From Cellvibrionales bacterium (GTDB lineage Bacteria > Pseudomonadota > Gammaproteobacteria > Pseudomonadales > UBA7239), in the NCBI GenBank assembly GCA_016713115.1, contig JADJPU010000001.1, forward strand, positions 806,001 to 870,000: DNA of 64,000 nucleotides, read 5' to 3'. Below are positions 7,391 to 16,836 of this stretch, one piece after another. The notes beneath the pieces were generated by a model that saw only the letters and a list, made by a program, of their open reading frames with translations, was not told the origin of the DNA and searched no databases. Both the position numbers and the translations under genes were made by a program. How positions within the stretch are numbered: the stretch's first letter is position 1; every line of letters starts with the position of its first letter.

Positions 7391-9070
7391 TCAAAGCGCT
7401 GCGCGCTCCCATACTGTCAGAAAACAGCGATTTTCATTACATTGGTCTATCACCTTGTGATAGCGCTGTTTTAGTAAACCATCCATCTCATAAAATTGAT
7501 ATGGGATTCCTAAAAATGTTGCAGGCGGCGCCGAATGCGTATCCACAATAAAACGAGGGGGAGCAGACTGCAGATCGCGAATAAAATCTTCTCGCATTTG
7601 CTGCACCACCGGCTGATCAGCGTTCACTAACAACTGCCTATAGGTGAGATACCGTGTTGCTGGCAGTGCTTGTGCTAACAACAGTGCGCGCGGCGCAAAC
7701 CCTCCTTCATCAATGATCTGCACTGTATCTTCTTCATGCAAATGCGATATTAGATATGCAGCTAAATCCTCCTCAGGGTAGCGCTGCGGCTTGAAACCCT
7801 GCTCTCGCCACATGGTTAGTGTTTGCTGAATAGTCTCCCCATTTGGTGGTGGTAGCTTTCCTGAAAAAAGCCAAACAAACCACACACAGGAAATTGCCGT
7901 GAATACATTTGATACAGCACTATTATTTCTTGATGGTAGGAACAATAAACTACCGCACATCAATGCAAAATAACGATACGGCATCCAGTGGTAGTTCCAG
8001 TATTTGTTAGCAAAAACTGGATACAGCAAAAACAGAAAGCATAAGGCCAATAAAGCCACCACCAATTGGCGTTGCGGTGTGCGCGGCTGCGTCTGAGAAA
8101 AGCCACGCCACACACCAGTCAACACCAACAAAATCCATGCGAAAAAATTTTCCAGTAAATGTCCCGCTACATTAACCAGTTGCCAATATATCCCGCCACT
8201 GATCTGGCGTTTTCCACCCAAATCAGCGGGAATATATTGATAAACCCAAGCAGCCATTGACTCTATCATTCTCATGTACATCCATGTGGCACTGCGTATA
8301 CCTTCATCACCCATATACACAGGTAAGTATTTCGACAGCATCTGCCAAAATGGCTCAAGCCCTCCTGTGCTATACAACCACAAAAAAACAAACGCACTAC
8401 AGACGCACGCTCCAACAATGCCGACAAAAACAACTGCGATATTGTTACGGACAACTTGCGCACGCATAGATCCATCTGACCGCAACAACATCAGAGCCAT
8501 CACCGGCGCAGCAATCAATACATGCGGCTTCATCCAGACAGCTGTTGCCATAAAAAAACCAACAGCTGCACTACGCCAATACAAAGAAATCTCTTTCTGC
8601 ATCGTTAGCAATAATGAGAGGGCTACGGGCATTACACCAACATAATCGCGCTGCAATGTCATGGCTGAACCTTGCGCAAAATACAACGCAAAAAAAGCCG
8701 TCGCCCCCACCCATGCTACGCGTCTAGAAAAGACTTTAAGTATGTGCCAAGTAACAAACAACAATCCTGATAACCACAACCAATCAAATACATGGAAGGC
8801 GATATCGCCATACCCTAAGAAGCGGCCGATAAACTGATGAAAAATAAATGTACCTGGGAACGCCGTTTCAAATATATCTTGATACGGGATGTAGTTTTTT
8901 TGGTCAATTAGCCACGCAATGTAATGTAGAAGACTGACTTCTTCGCGCATGGGTGTCAGCCAGATAAAGCAGGCTCTGTATATCCCCGCTAACGCCAACC
9001 ACAGTACGACACCCACAAAAAACAATTGCGGCAAAATGCATCTCATACGAGAAGCCGCATCACCCTGCAT
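7391..9070 (-). CDS. Polytopic membrane protein, GT-C glycosyltransferase-like
   Basis: A 559-residue protein with about ten hydrophobic segments in the first ~400 residues and a soluble C-terminal part. An acidic pair in the first loop (YQDIFETAFPGTFIFHQ) fits the GT-C fold, where an early Asp/Glu in the first outer loop is catalytic. GT-C enzymes take sugar from a polyprenyl-phosphate donor on the outer face of the membrane. Acceptor and sugar are unknown. The frame opens at ATG 9070, overlapping mpl by 11 bp; an inner ATG at 9046 is also possible. It lies between mpl and the RpiR-type regulator on the same strand. Confidence 0.7.
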   Translation of the reverse strand: MQGDAASRMRCILPQLFFVGVVLWLALAGIYRACFIWLTPMREEVSLLHYIAWLIDQKNYIPYQDIFETAFPGTFIFHQFIGRFLGYGDIAFHVFDWLWLSGLLFVTWHILKVFSRRVAWVGATAFFALYFAQGSAMTLQRDYVGVMPVALSLLLTMQKEISLYWRSAAVGFFMATAVWMKPHVLIAAPVMALMLLRSDGSMRAQVVRNNIAVVFVGIVGACVCSAFVFLWLYSTGGLEPFWQMLSKYLPVYMGDEGIRSATWMYMRMIESMAAWVYQYIPADLGGKRQISGGIYWQLVNVAGHLLENFFAWILLVLTGVWRGFSQTQPRTPQRQLVVALLALCFLFLLYPVFANKYWNYHWMPYRYFALMCGSLLFLPSRNNSAVSNVFTAISCVWFVWLFSGKLPPPNGETIQQTLTMWREQGFKPQRYPEEDLAAYLISHLHEEDTVQIIDEGGFAPRALLLAQALPATRYLTYRQLLVNADQPVVQQMREDFIRDLQSAPPRFIVDTHSAPPATFLGIPYQFYEMDGLLKQRYHKVIDQCNENRCFLTVWERAAL

Positions 9071-10412
9071 TCAGTTCTGCCACTAATTTCTGATGCAACC
9101 CACCAAAACCGCCATTGCTCATAATTAAAATATGCGTATTGCCCGTGCTGGTAGACAATTCCCTCACCAACTGATCAATATCATTGACCACGCGCGCTGA
9201 CACACGACATTGCGCTGCGACATCCGTCAACGCCCAATCCACATTCGCTGGTTGATAAAAAATCACTTCGTCAGCCTCTACCAAGGCGGGAGCAATTTGT
9301 TCGCGAAACACACCCATGCGCATGGTGTTCGAGCGCGGCTCCAGCACCGCAATCAGTTTTTCGCCGCCGATGCGTTTGCGCAATCCACTCACGGTAGTGG
9401 CTATCGCGGTGGGATGATGCGCAAAATCGTCATAGACGCGCACGCCATTCACATCGCACAACAATTCCAAGCGTCTTTTCACACCAGAAAAAGCACTCAG
9501 GGCAGCACAAGCAATATCTGGCGCAACACCGACATGGCGCGCTGCTGCTATTGCCGCTAGTGCGTTGTTAACATTGTGATCACCGCTGTGCGCCCACCGC
9601 ACTTCACCAGCTTTCTCTGCCTCAAACTGCACAGAAAAATGCGAGCCGTCTGCTGTAATTTTTTGCGCAGCCCATGCGCCATCAGCGCCTATCTTTTGTG
9701 TAGGCGTCCAACAACCCATCGCCAACACTTCATCCAGCGCCGCGCAATCGGCGGGCGAAATCACTAAACCGTTTTGCGGAATCGTACGCACCAAATGGTG
9801 AAATTGTTTTTGTATCGCGGCGAGATCGTCAAAAATATCCGCGTGATCAAATTCCAAATTGTTCAGAATTGCGGTGCGCGGGCGGTAATGCACAAACTTG
9901 CTGCGTTTGTCAAAAAAAGCGCAGTCGTATTCATCCGCTTCGATCACAAAAAAATCGCTACCGCCCAAACGCGCCGACACTGGAAAACATTGCGGCACAC
10001 CGCCGATCAGAAATCCAGGCGCCATGCCTGCGTAATCCAGTATCCACGCCAGCATGCTCGAAGTGGTGGTCTTGCCGTGCGTGCCGGCCACCGCCAACAC
10101 CCAGCGCCCCTGCAGCACATGCTCACACAGCCACTGCGGGCCGGAGGTGTAGGGCAGTCCGGCATCCAGCAGGTATTCCACCGCAGGGTTGCCGCGGCTC
10201 ATGGCGTTGCCGACAATCACCAAATCCGGTGCCGGTTGTAGCTGTGCCGGATCGTAACCCTCGGTGATCACAATGCCCTGCTGCTGCAGCTGCGTGCTCA
10301 TCGGTGGATAGACATTGGCATCCGAACCGGTGACGGTGTGGCCCAACTCGCGCGCCAGCATCGCGAGACTCCCCATGAAGGTGCCGCAAATACCTAAAAA
10401 ATGAAGATGCAT
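9060..10412 (-). CDS. mpl: UDP-N-acetylmuramate:L-Ala-gamma-D-Glu-meso-DAP ligase
   Basis: Murein-recycling enzyme that attaches the recovered tripeptide to UDP-MurNAc. It has the N-terminal Rossmann motif HFLGICGTFMGSLA, the ATP loop AGTHGKTTTSSML, and the Mur-ligase central and C-terminal domains (NLEFDHADIF, DDFAHHPTAI, EPRSNTMRMG). The 450-residue length is typical. It opens a minus-strand run and is divergent from the sulfatase. The presence of mpl supports a Gram-negative host with DAP murein. Confidence 0.96.
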   Translation of the reverse strand: MHLHFLGICGTFMGSLAMLARELGHTVTGSDANVYPPMSTQLQQQGIVITEGYDPAQLQPAPDLVIVGNAMSRGNPAVEYLLDAGLPYTSGPQWLCEHVLQGRWVLAVAGTHGKTTTSSMLAWILDYAGMAPGFLIGGVPQCFPVSARLGGSDFFVIEADEYDCAFFDKRSKFVHYRPRTAILNNLEFDHADIFDDLAAIQKQFHHLVRTIPQNGLVISPADCAALDEVLAMGCWTPTQKIGADGAWAAQKITADGSHFSVQFEAEKAGEVRWAHSGDHNVNNALAAIAAARHVGVAPDIACAALSAFSGVKRRLELLCDVNGVRVYDDFAHHPTAIATTVSGLRKRIGGEKLIAVLEPRSNTMRMGVFREQIAPALVEADEVIFYQPANVDWALTDVAAQCRVSARVVNDIDQLVRELSTSTGNTHILIMSNGGFGGLHQKLVAELNAG

Positions 10413-10548
10413 TACAAGATTCCCTTGGAAGATGGGACGATTCTAGCAGCTCGTCACCGCAAAACAGGAAGCTACTGACGCTGCGCATGCGAGTGGTTAC
10501 ACTGCTGCATCTTTTAATACCTTGCGTTCGTATAAAGGGAGAAGCATT

Positions 10549-12029
10549 TTGTCCACGCAAACACGATTCAGGTTCTTGCTGCTTGCCACTGCTGTACTAG
10601 GTTTGCTTACTGGCAATGTGCTTTTTAGTAAAACACCGCCACCCAAACCGATTGAACGCCCCAATTTTTTATTGGTGATTACTGACGATCAGTCTTGGAA
10701 ACACACATCCTTTGCTGGCTATCCCGCCGTTAAAACACCCAACTTTGATCGCCTCGCCAGCGAAGGTGTCTATTTTCGCAACGCCTATACCAGCGCGCCT
10801 ACCTGCACGGCATCGCGCTCCGCTATTTTGACGGGGCAACATTTCTGGCGCTTGGGTTCTGCCGGTCAGCTGTGGGGAGAGTTCCCCAACTCACTCACCA
10901 CCTATCAGCAGATTTTAGAAAAAAATGGTTACAAAATTGGTTACACCGGCAAAGGCTGGGGACCAGGCAAAGCTTTATTGGGCAACCCCGCTGGCCCTGC
11001 CTACAACCAGATCAAAAGTAACGCCCCTCCTGAATACACGCAGTTTGATATGTTGGCTAATTTCCAACAATTTCTGGATGAGAAAAAACCCAATCAACCT
11101 TTTTCATTCTGGGTTTCACCTACCGAACCGCATCGTGCATTTCAAACCAATATTGGTGTAACGAGTGGCGCTATTGATGCCAACAAAATTATCGTGCCGC
11201 CTTTTTTGCCCGATGTTCCTACGGTGCGCAATGATATCGCCGACTATCTGTACGAAATTCAATATTTTGATAAACAACTGGGCGATATTTTGCAGCTACT
11301 GGAAGCGCGCGGCGAATTGGACAACACAGTCATTGTCTACACATCTGACAATGGCATGGCGTTTCCACGCGCCAAAAGCACCAACTACGAATATGGAACC
11401 CACCTACCCTTTGCTGTGCGCTGGGGCAACGCGATTAGCGAACACCGTGATATTACTGACTTTATCAGCCTGACAGATATTGCACCAACATTTCTGGAAC
11501 TGGCAGGCATCACACCACCTGCCGCCATGACAGGGCACAGCTTTCGCCAACAATTATTTGCCGAACAATCTGGACGCATCGACAAAAACCGCGACAGTGT
11601 TTTTTCCGGCTTTGAGCGCCACATCGGCGGCGCACGCTTAGAAAATCGCGGCTACCCTCGCGCGCTATTCATGCCGACAAATATCTTTATATCGCAAACT
11701 TGGCACCAGACCGCTGGCCTGCAGGTCGCCCGCCCAATCTCGCGGATATTGATGACGGCTCGCCAAGTAAAATGACGATTGCCGACCGAGAACATTTTGA
11801 AAAGTTTTGGAAGTTAGCCGCCGACAAACGCCCAGCAGAAGAACTGTACGCCATCGACCGCGATCCTTATCAACTCAAAAATCTTGCAAACAATCCTGAA
11901 TTTGATGCCATAAAAGCCTCGTTAAAGCAGCGCTTGCTACAAGAAATGCAGCAGACTGGCGACCCGTGGGCAACAGGAAAAGGCGCCGACTTTGACGACT
12001 ACACTTATCACGGCAAGGACACCGAATGA
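10549..12029 (+). CDS. Exported sulfatase, frameshifted near 11658
   Basis: Type I sulfatase with a hydrophobic signal segment after the start (FRFLLLATAVLGLLTG), the metal site FLLVITDDQSW and the sulfatase signature TCTASRSAILTG, whose Cys would become formylglycine (Cys-x-Ala-x-Arg variant). The TTG at 10549 has AGGGAGA upstream; a TTG at 10522 lacks a site. Up to GYP (about 11658) one frame fits; from RAIHADKYLYI onward the next frame fits and runs to 12029 (PDRWPAG). One missing base, possibly a T in CCTCG, repairs the gene to ~494 aa. The stop overlaps the next gene (ATGA). It may remove or handle sulfate on a glycan in the periplasm. Confidence 0.8.
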
Positions 12030-13441
12030 ACACGCCTAAAGCGCTCACCACTACGCAACGCTGCCTCACACTGATTGCGTGTTTGTTTCTGTTTATGGGT
12101 ATTGGTCGCATATTCAGCCTAGTCACCCACAGCCCCGTACTCGGCTACGCCAACAACTACGACATGATTCGCCTGCAAGCCTGCCATCAAATTTGGCCGG
12201 CAGATAGGTTCGTCAATATCACCACCGGCACGCCTACCGCACCGTTACGCCGCTACACGCTAGAAAAACATGTCGATACGCCCTGCTTCCCCAGCTCTGA
12301 ACTATTGTTCACCACTATCGGCATTGAATTAGGAAAATTAAAAAACAAAGTGACCGGCGAGGAATTGATTTCAATAAAAACGATTGGCGCAGTCAAAGCG
12401 CTCTTTCTTGTGATAACTATTTTATTGGCGAGCCTTTTTTTCTATCGCCGTGCGATGTATTCCGCACTACTAGCCAATGCACTGGTCTCGCTGCTGGTGT
12501 TATCTGATCCAGGTGTCACGCTGTATATGAACACCTTCTACACTGAATTTTCTGCGGTGTATTTTTTATACCTTACCTTGATAGGTGTGGTGGTGTTGGC
12601 AAAAAACCATTGGCGATTGATATCTTCTTGGGTATTGCTAATCGGCTTGGTGGGCTTAAGCTTTTCCAAACCACAACACGCGCCACTCGCCTTCTGTATT
12701 GCAACACTGCTTTCAATTTACATCGTCACTAAAAAACAATGGGGAACAGTACCAGCAATGCTGTTCTGTGCAGCTCTGCCGTTTATTTTGCAACTTGGAG
12801 GATGGTATGTGCCGCGCAATGAATCCATGATCCGCGCCGACAACATCAACCTCGCGGGATCCATGCTGGGCATTTCCCACGCCCCAGAAAAAGTATTGGC
12901 GGATCTAGGGTTGCCTGCATCTTGTAACGTACTAGCAGGGCGCAATGGCTATGATGCAGTCCTACAAAAAACGCACGCCTGCCCTGAAGTAGACACATTA
13001 AACACTTCAACGGCAGCGTATGCTCTAATCAAGCACCCTGCACTGCTGGCACGCATGGCATCCAACGCCTTGTTACAGCAAAAAAACTGGGTGTTTGATA
13101 TGTACGGGCAAGTGGAGCGCGGCCGCAACGAGCCTGCGAGCCACTACCAACGCACGATCAATAGCCCTCTACAACAACTACCCAACAGCGCACTAGTCTC
13201 ACTGCCACTCGTTATAACTCTAGCCGCTTTTGCACTACTAGTTATCAATCACCATCGAAGCGGCACATTCAGCGAAAAATGCCTTTATTTATTATTGCTG
13301 GTTACCGTGCAGGCAGTCATTCTTGTTTGCGTTGTTCTGCAAGGCGGCGCGGTTGGCGCGGGAAAAAGTTTGCACCTGTATTTTGCAGTTTCTCTTGCCA
13401 CACTGCTTTTTCTATCAACAACACTCAAAACAAAAGATTAA
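12026..13441 (+). CDS. Polytopic membrane protein, possibly WsfD-type hexose transferase
   Basis: A 471-residue protein with about ten membrane segments: one N-terminal (LTLIACLFLFMGIGRIF), a ~85-residue outer loop with NNYDMIR and PADRF, a block of helices from ~115 to 265, a second large loop (~265-385), and three to four helices at the end. LYMNTFYTEFSAVYF follows the pattern of the WsfD hexose-transferase group as I recall it; this assignment is tentative. The ATG overlaps the sulfatase stop, so the two form a coupled pair. Its TAA shares the palindrome TTAA with the stop of the convergent gene. Confidence 0.6.
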   Translation: MNTPKALTTTQRCLTLIACLFLFMGIGRIFSLVTHSPVLGYANNYDMIRLQACHQIWPADRFVNITTGTPTAPLRRYTLEKHVDTPCFPSSELLFTTIGIELGKLKNKVTGEELISIKTIGAVKALFLVITILLASLFFYRRAMYSALLANALVSLLVLSDPGVTLYMNTFYTEFSAVYFLYLTLIGVVVLAKNHWRLISSWVLLIGLVGLSFSKPQHAPLAFCIATLLSIYIVTKKQWGTVPAMLFCAALPFILQLGGWYVPRNESMIRADNINLAGSMLGISHAPEKVLADLGLPASCNVLAGRNGYDAVLQKTHACPEVDTLNTSTAAYALIKHPALLARMASNALLQQKNWVFDMYGQVERGRNEPASHYQRTINSPLQQLPNSALVSLPLVITLAAFALLVINHHRSGTFSEKCLYLLLLVTVQAVILVCVVLQGGAVGAGKSLHLYFAVSLATLLFLSTTLKTKD

Positions 13442-15117
13442 CCAACAACCTGCGGCAACCCAATTGGCTTACGCCAGAAAAAGCCCGCCAAGCCCGCTAA
13501 GGCAATAGTCCAAATAATCACCATCAAACCAATAGCAAAGCGTTGCTCAGGAATGATGGCAACACATTCCGCTAACACAACAGTAAATAACGAAATAATC
13601 GCTATGCCAGTTCTACTTTTTACCCACAACGCCCTCTGTTGGTATATCGCGATAAAAAACAGCAACAGCGCCAAAACATTGAGCATTAATAATGGCTGAC
13701 GCCATACTCTTATACTTTCCGGACTGATTTTAACAGCACCGTCATACGCCGTTGCCACATTGCCTTTTTCTAATTGCGCTCCCCAAACGTAAAGCGCATC
13801 GCCTTCCTCCGTGCCAAAAGAGATGGGATCATCCAAGGAGGACAATCGGCCGATACCTACATCGTATAGCCCTGCCTTGCGCGTCTCACCGGTAATTGAA
13901 TAGCGCACGGGAAAAGCCGCCAGAGTGAATTGGCGTCTTGCAGCAATAGTGCTATCACTATGCGAACCAAACAACAGGTTAATGGTCTTGGGTTTCGGTG
14001 ACCACAGCCACACGCTAAACGTAAACGCTGTCTCTGCTGGCAACTCTACCCACTGCACCGTATCACCAGTGCCTCCAACTGCAGGAGCGACTACAGTCAA
14101 TCGGTCCGCTGTCTTCTGTCCACTCGGTGCAGCAGCAACGTCTTTTTCCCATCTAAGATTTTGAGAGAACCATTCTGCATTAATATCACCAATATTCTCT
14201 GCATTTTGTCTAACCAAGTAATTCTTGGCATCAGAAAAAATATAGTTTTCGATTTCATACGTGCCAAAATAAAAACGCAATCGCTCAATAACAACACACG
14301 CTACGCTTTTGTAATCTTGTTGGGCGAGCCCATTCAGTATGCCGACGCTAGCCTCACAGTGCTGCGGAGACCAAAAATGGCCATTGCGAGGCATCACAGT
14401 ATCAAATCCAGTGAACGGGGCATTGAGATGCGTTTGCGTCCAAGAACTCTGCATATCCTGCTGCAGATAACCAATAGTGCCATACGCACGATACATCACT
14501 GAAAATTGTATTCCTATTGGCAACAAGGCAGCTAAAACCAAGAGCTCCTTCCACTGCCTATTACTTCCAGCAACCCAAAGCAGCAAGTAGACGAAAACAC
14601 AAGCCAACGCAGGATAAAGATAGAAAGCCCTCAACCATGCTGCAGAACCGAGAAAAATACCTGCAAAAAAAATCTGCGCCGCCTTAACAATGGGTTTACC
14701 TCCATGAATACTAGATAGTACTAGGCAACCAACGCCCAACAATAACATTGCTGTAGCAGGGGGGTCGGATAATGAATTAAAAATAGTCGGGCGCAGAAAA
14801 AATGCATGGGCAGCAAGGCTAATAAAAAGCAATAGTGAAAAAACTACTTTATTTACAAATACCCCTCCCCAAACAGAGAGAATTCTTTTCAATACAAATG
14901 CCCAAAACAATGCGCCAAGCAAAGCCGTTATGCAATTCACCACCACAATATTTTCTGGCGCCAAACCTAAACGCTCTGGAATACTAAACCACAAATAATC
15001 CCCAATAGGGCGCAAATCGCCGTAGCACGCAGTAATATCCTTCGCGCACTCAGAGCCGTACTGCATATAACTACCTGCATCACAGCATTGCGGCGAAATA
15101 TCAAACAGTGTTTTCAT
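13438..15117 (-). CDS. GT-C-like membrane protein with an inserted beta-sandwich domain
   Basis: A 559-residue protein with about eight helices in residues ~55-225, a large soluble part from ~230 to 465, and three C-terminal helices. The soluble part contains TFSVWLWSPKPKTINLLFG and later LYVWGAQLEKGNVATAYDG. Together these resemble the carbohydrate-binding or LamG-like fold seen in phage spike proteins, where WGAQLE-G-x-T-Y is recurrent. It might recognise the glycan that the membrane part extends or modifies. The gene follows the GtrII-like gene after 36 bases and ends in a stop shared with the convergent 12026 gene. No family name is certain. Confidence 0.6.
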   Translation of the reverse strand: MKTLFDISPQCCDAGSYMQYGSECAKDITACYGDLRPIGDYLWFSIPERLGLAPENIVVVNCITALLGALFWAFVLKRILSVWGGVFVNKVVFSLLLFISLAAHAFFLRPTIFNSLSDPPATAMLLLGVGCLVLSSIHGGKPIVKAAQIFFAGIFLGSAAWLRAFYLYPALACVFVYLLLWVAGSNRQWKELLVLAALLPIGIQFSVMYRAYGTIGYLQQDMQSSWTQTHLNAPFTGFDTVMPRNGHFWSPQHCEASVGILNGLAQQDYKSVACVVIERLRFYFGTYEIENYIFSDAKNYLVRQNAENIGDINAEWFSQNLRWEKDVAAAPSGQKTADRLTVVAPAVGGTGDTVQWVELPAETAFTFSVWLWSPKPKTINLLFGSHSDSTIAARRQFTLAAFPVRYSITGETRKAGLYDVGIGRLSSLDDPISFGTEEGDALYVWGAQLEKGNVATAYDGAVKISPESIRVWRQPLLMLNVLALLLFFIAIYQQRALWVKSRTGIAIISLFTVVLAECVAIIPEQRFAIGLMVIIWTIALAGLAGFFWRKPIGLPQVVG

Positions 15118-15153
15118 AGAATCACCAGTGCTTTATCCAAGCAGTTACCATGG

Positions 15154-16803
15154 CTACTGTGGTGCATATTTTTTACAAGTTTCCGTCACATCCAATGGCG
15201 GCTGACAAATCACCATCAACTGATTTGGATTGTATTCACGGAATTTGATCACAATGATGCCGTTGATAACATCCACCGAACCTTCATATGGCCACGCGGG
15301 CATCGCTTGCGCTTTCTCAATCACAGACAATCTTTCTTCACGCGTGGCGGCGCGGTAGCGCGAAACTCCCATGGTTCTAAACAAACGCTCAACACGCTCT
15401 ACATCACCCGCTGCCCATTTATAAAATGACGCGCCGATGACTTCGCGCTGTGTAAAGATTGATGTTTCTGGGTATTCAATCCAACCCACAATCTCCATGG
15501 GGTACACCTCATGAGGATTACTCACTGGAGCAATTTTTGGCAGTACGGCTCCGATGCGATCCTGAATTTTTACTGACAACTCACGATCCGCCTGCCATAC
15601 CATGTAGTTTGAAAAAGCATACCGATTGTTAGCCACGCAGAAGTTATATAGGCACGCAATCGCCAAAACAGCCGTGATGGACTGCACGATCTTACTGCGA
15701 CTACCCATCGCAAAAAACACCAAACCCGCCAGCACTTGCGGCACACCCATCACAGTGCGCGGCGGCATATAGCCGCTATTCAATAAGTGCATCACCATGG
15801 GCGCTATCAATACCGCCAGCAACAGCAATACCGCTACTACTCGCACCCAACCGCTAGCGGGCGCACACGCAATGCGAAACAGGGTAACTGCCAAAGCGAA
15901 CGCAAACAGCAAGCGCAGGCTGAGGAGATTATAAAGGTAATAGTCTTTGCCGCCCATGTAATAATTCACGGCAATCGGCCATGTTTTTTTCATGGTTTGC
16001 CAAAAATAATCTGTCGTCAGTTGATAAGACATGAAGTTAGACATGTAGCCAGAGTCGAAGGTGATCTCCATGTAATGCAGCAGCAATTTACTGATCGTCG
16101 TATACAGGGCGTACGCTAGCAATAGCGAAACGACAAACAGCGCCATGTGCTTCAACACATGTGCAAATGTAAAATCTGGACGCTCGATAACATACGACAC
16201 AACATACAAACCAAATAACACAGCGATCATTGGCAGTACCGCTTGATACACTGCAATACCAAAACAAAAACACAGTGCAGCCACCATGGCCGTCAACCAT
16301 TTACCGCGCGACAAGCAATAAATACCCAAACCTGTGACGGCAAAAGCCACACCGACGCCGTATCCGAGTGTAGTGAAATAAAAAGCGAAATAAATAACTG
16401 GGCAAGCAATTGCAATCGGCGCGGCAATATAATCAGCTGCACTGCGCACAGGCGATAAGGTGTGTACAAGAAAAGCTGCGCCGATAACCGCTCCCACAAC
16501 CGCAATCAGTATCGGCACCCAAGGCATCACCACATCTGGCAACAACAGCAGGCTGAGTACATACATACCCCAGCGCCCCTGTGCCACCCAACCGCCTTGA
16601 GCACCAAAATAGTACGCGTGATTTTCAGAGTCGATATTTAATGAAAAACTAAAAATATCGACACCAAAAGCCAACACGCCGACTACCAACAAGTAGATCA
16701 GCAGCGCTCTATTCTTATTCAATACTTGCTGTAGCTTTTCCAAGCCAATGACTCGCCACCAATCTTGATCGAGTTGACGCATGGTTGTGCGTAAATCAGA
16801 CAT
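15154..16803 (-). CDS. GtrII-like glucosyltransferase
   Basis: A 549-residue polytopic protein with about eleven hydrophobic segments and a ~110-residue soluble C-terminal domain. The first outer loop holds SLNIDSENHAYYFGAQGG, followed by WVAQGRWGMYVLSLLL, a pattern shared with GtrII-type serotype-converting transferases. These take a sugar from undecaprenyl phosphate outside the membrane and add it to O-antigen or other surface polymers. The gene lies 33 bases after the WxcM-like gene and two genes after the GtrB-like GT2, consistent with one donor pathway. No GtrA-type flippase was seen nearby. Confidence 0.75.
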   Translation of the reverse strand: MSDLRTTMRQLDQDWWRVIGLEKLQQVLNKNRALLIYLLVVGVLAFGVDIFSFSLNIDSENHAYYFGAQGGWVAQGRWGMYVLSLLLLPDVVMPWVPILIAVVGAVIGAAFLVHTLSPVRSAADYIAAPIAIACPVIYFAFYFTTLGYGVGVAFAVTGLGIYCLSRGKWLTAMVAALCFCFGIAVYQAVLPMIAVLFGLYVVSYVIERPDFTFAHVLKHMALFVVSLLLAYALYTTISKLLLHYMEITFDSGYMSNFMSYQLTTDYFWQTMKKTWPIAVNYYMGGKDYYLYNLLSLRLLFAFALAVTLFRIACAPASGWVRVVAVLLLLAVLIAPMVMHLLNSGYMPPRTVMGVPQVLAGLVFFAMGSRSKIVQSITAVLAIACLYNFCVANNRYAFSNYMVWQADRELSVKIQDRIGAVLPKIAPVSNPHEVYPMEIVGWIEYPETSIFTQREVIGASFYKWAAGDVERVERLFRTMGVSRYRAATREERLSVIEKAQAMPAWPYEGSVDVINGIIVIKFREYNPNQLMVICQPPLDVTETCKKYAPQ

Positions 16804-16836
16804 GTCTTAGCTCCATTCTTTTTTCTGGCACAGCCA

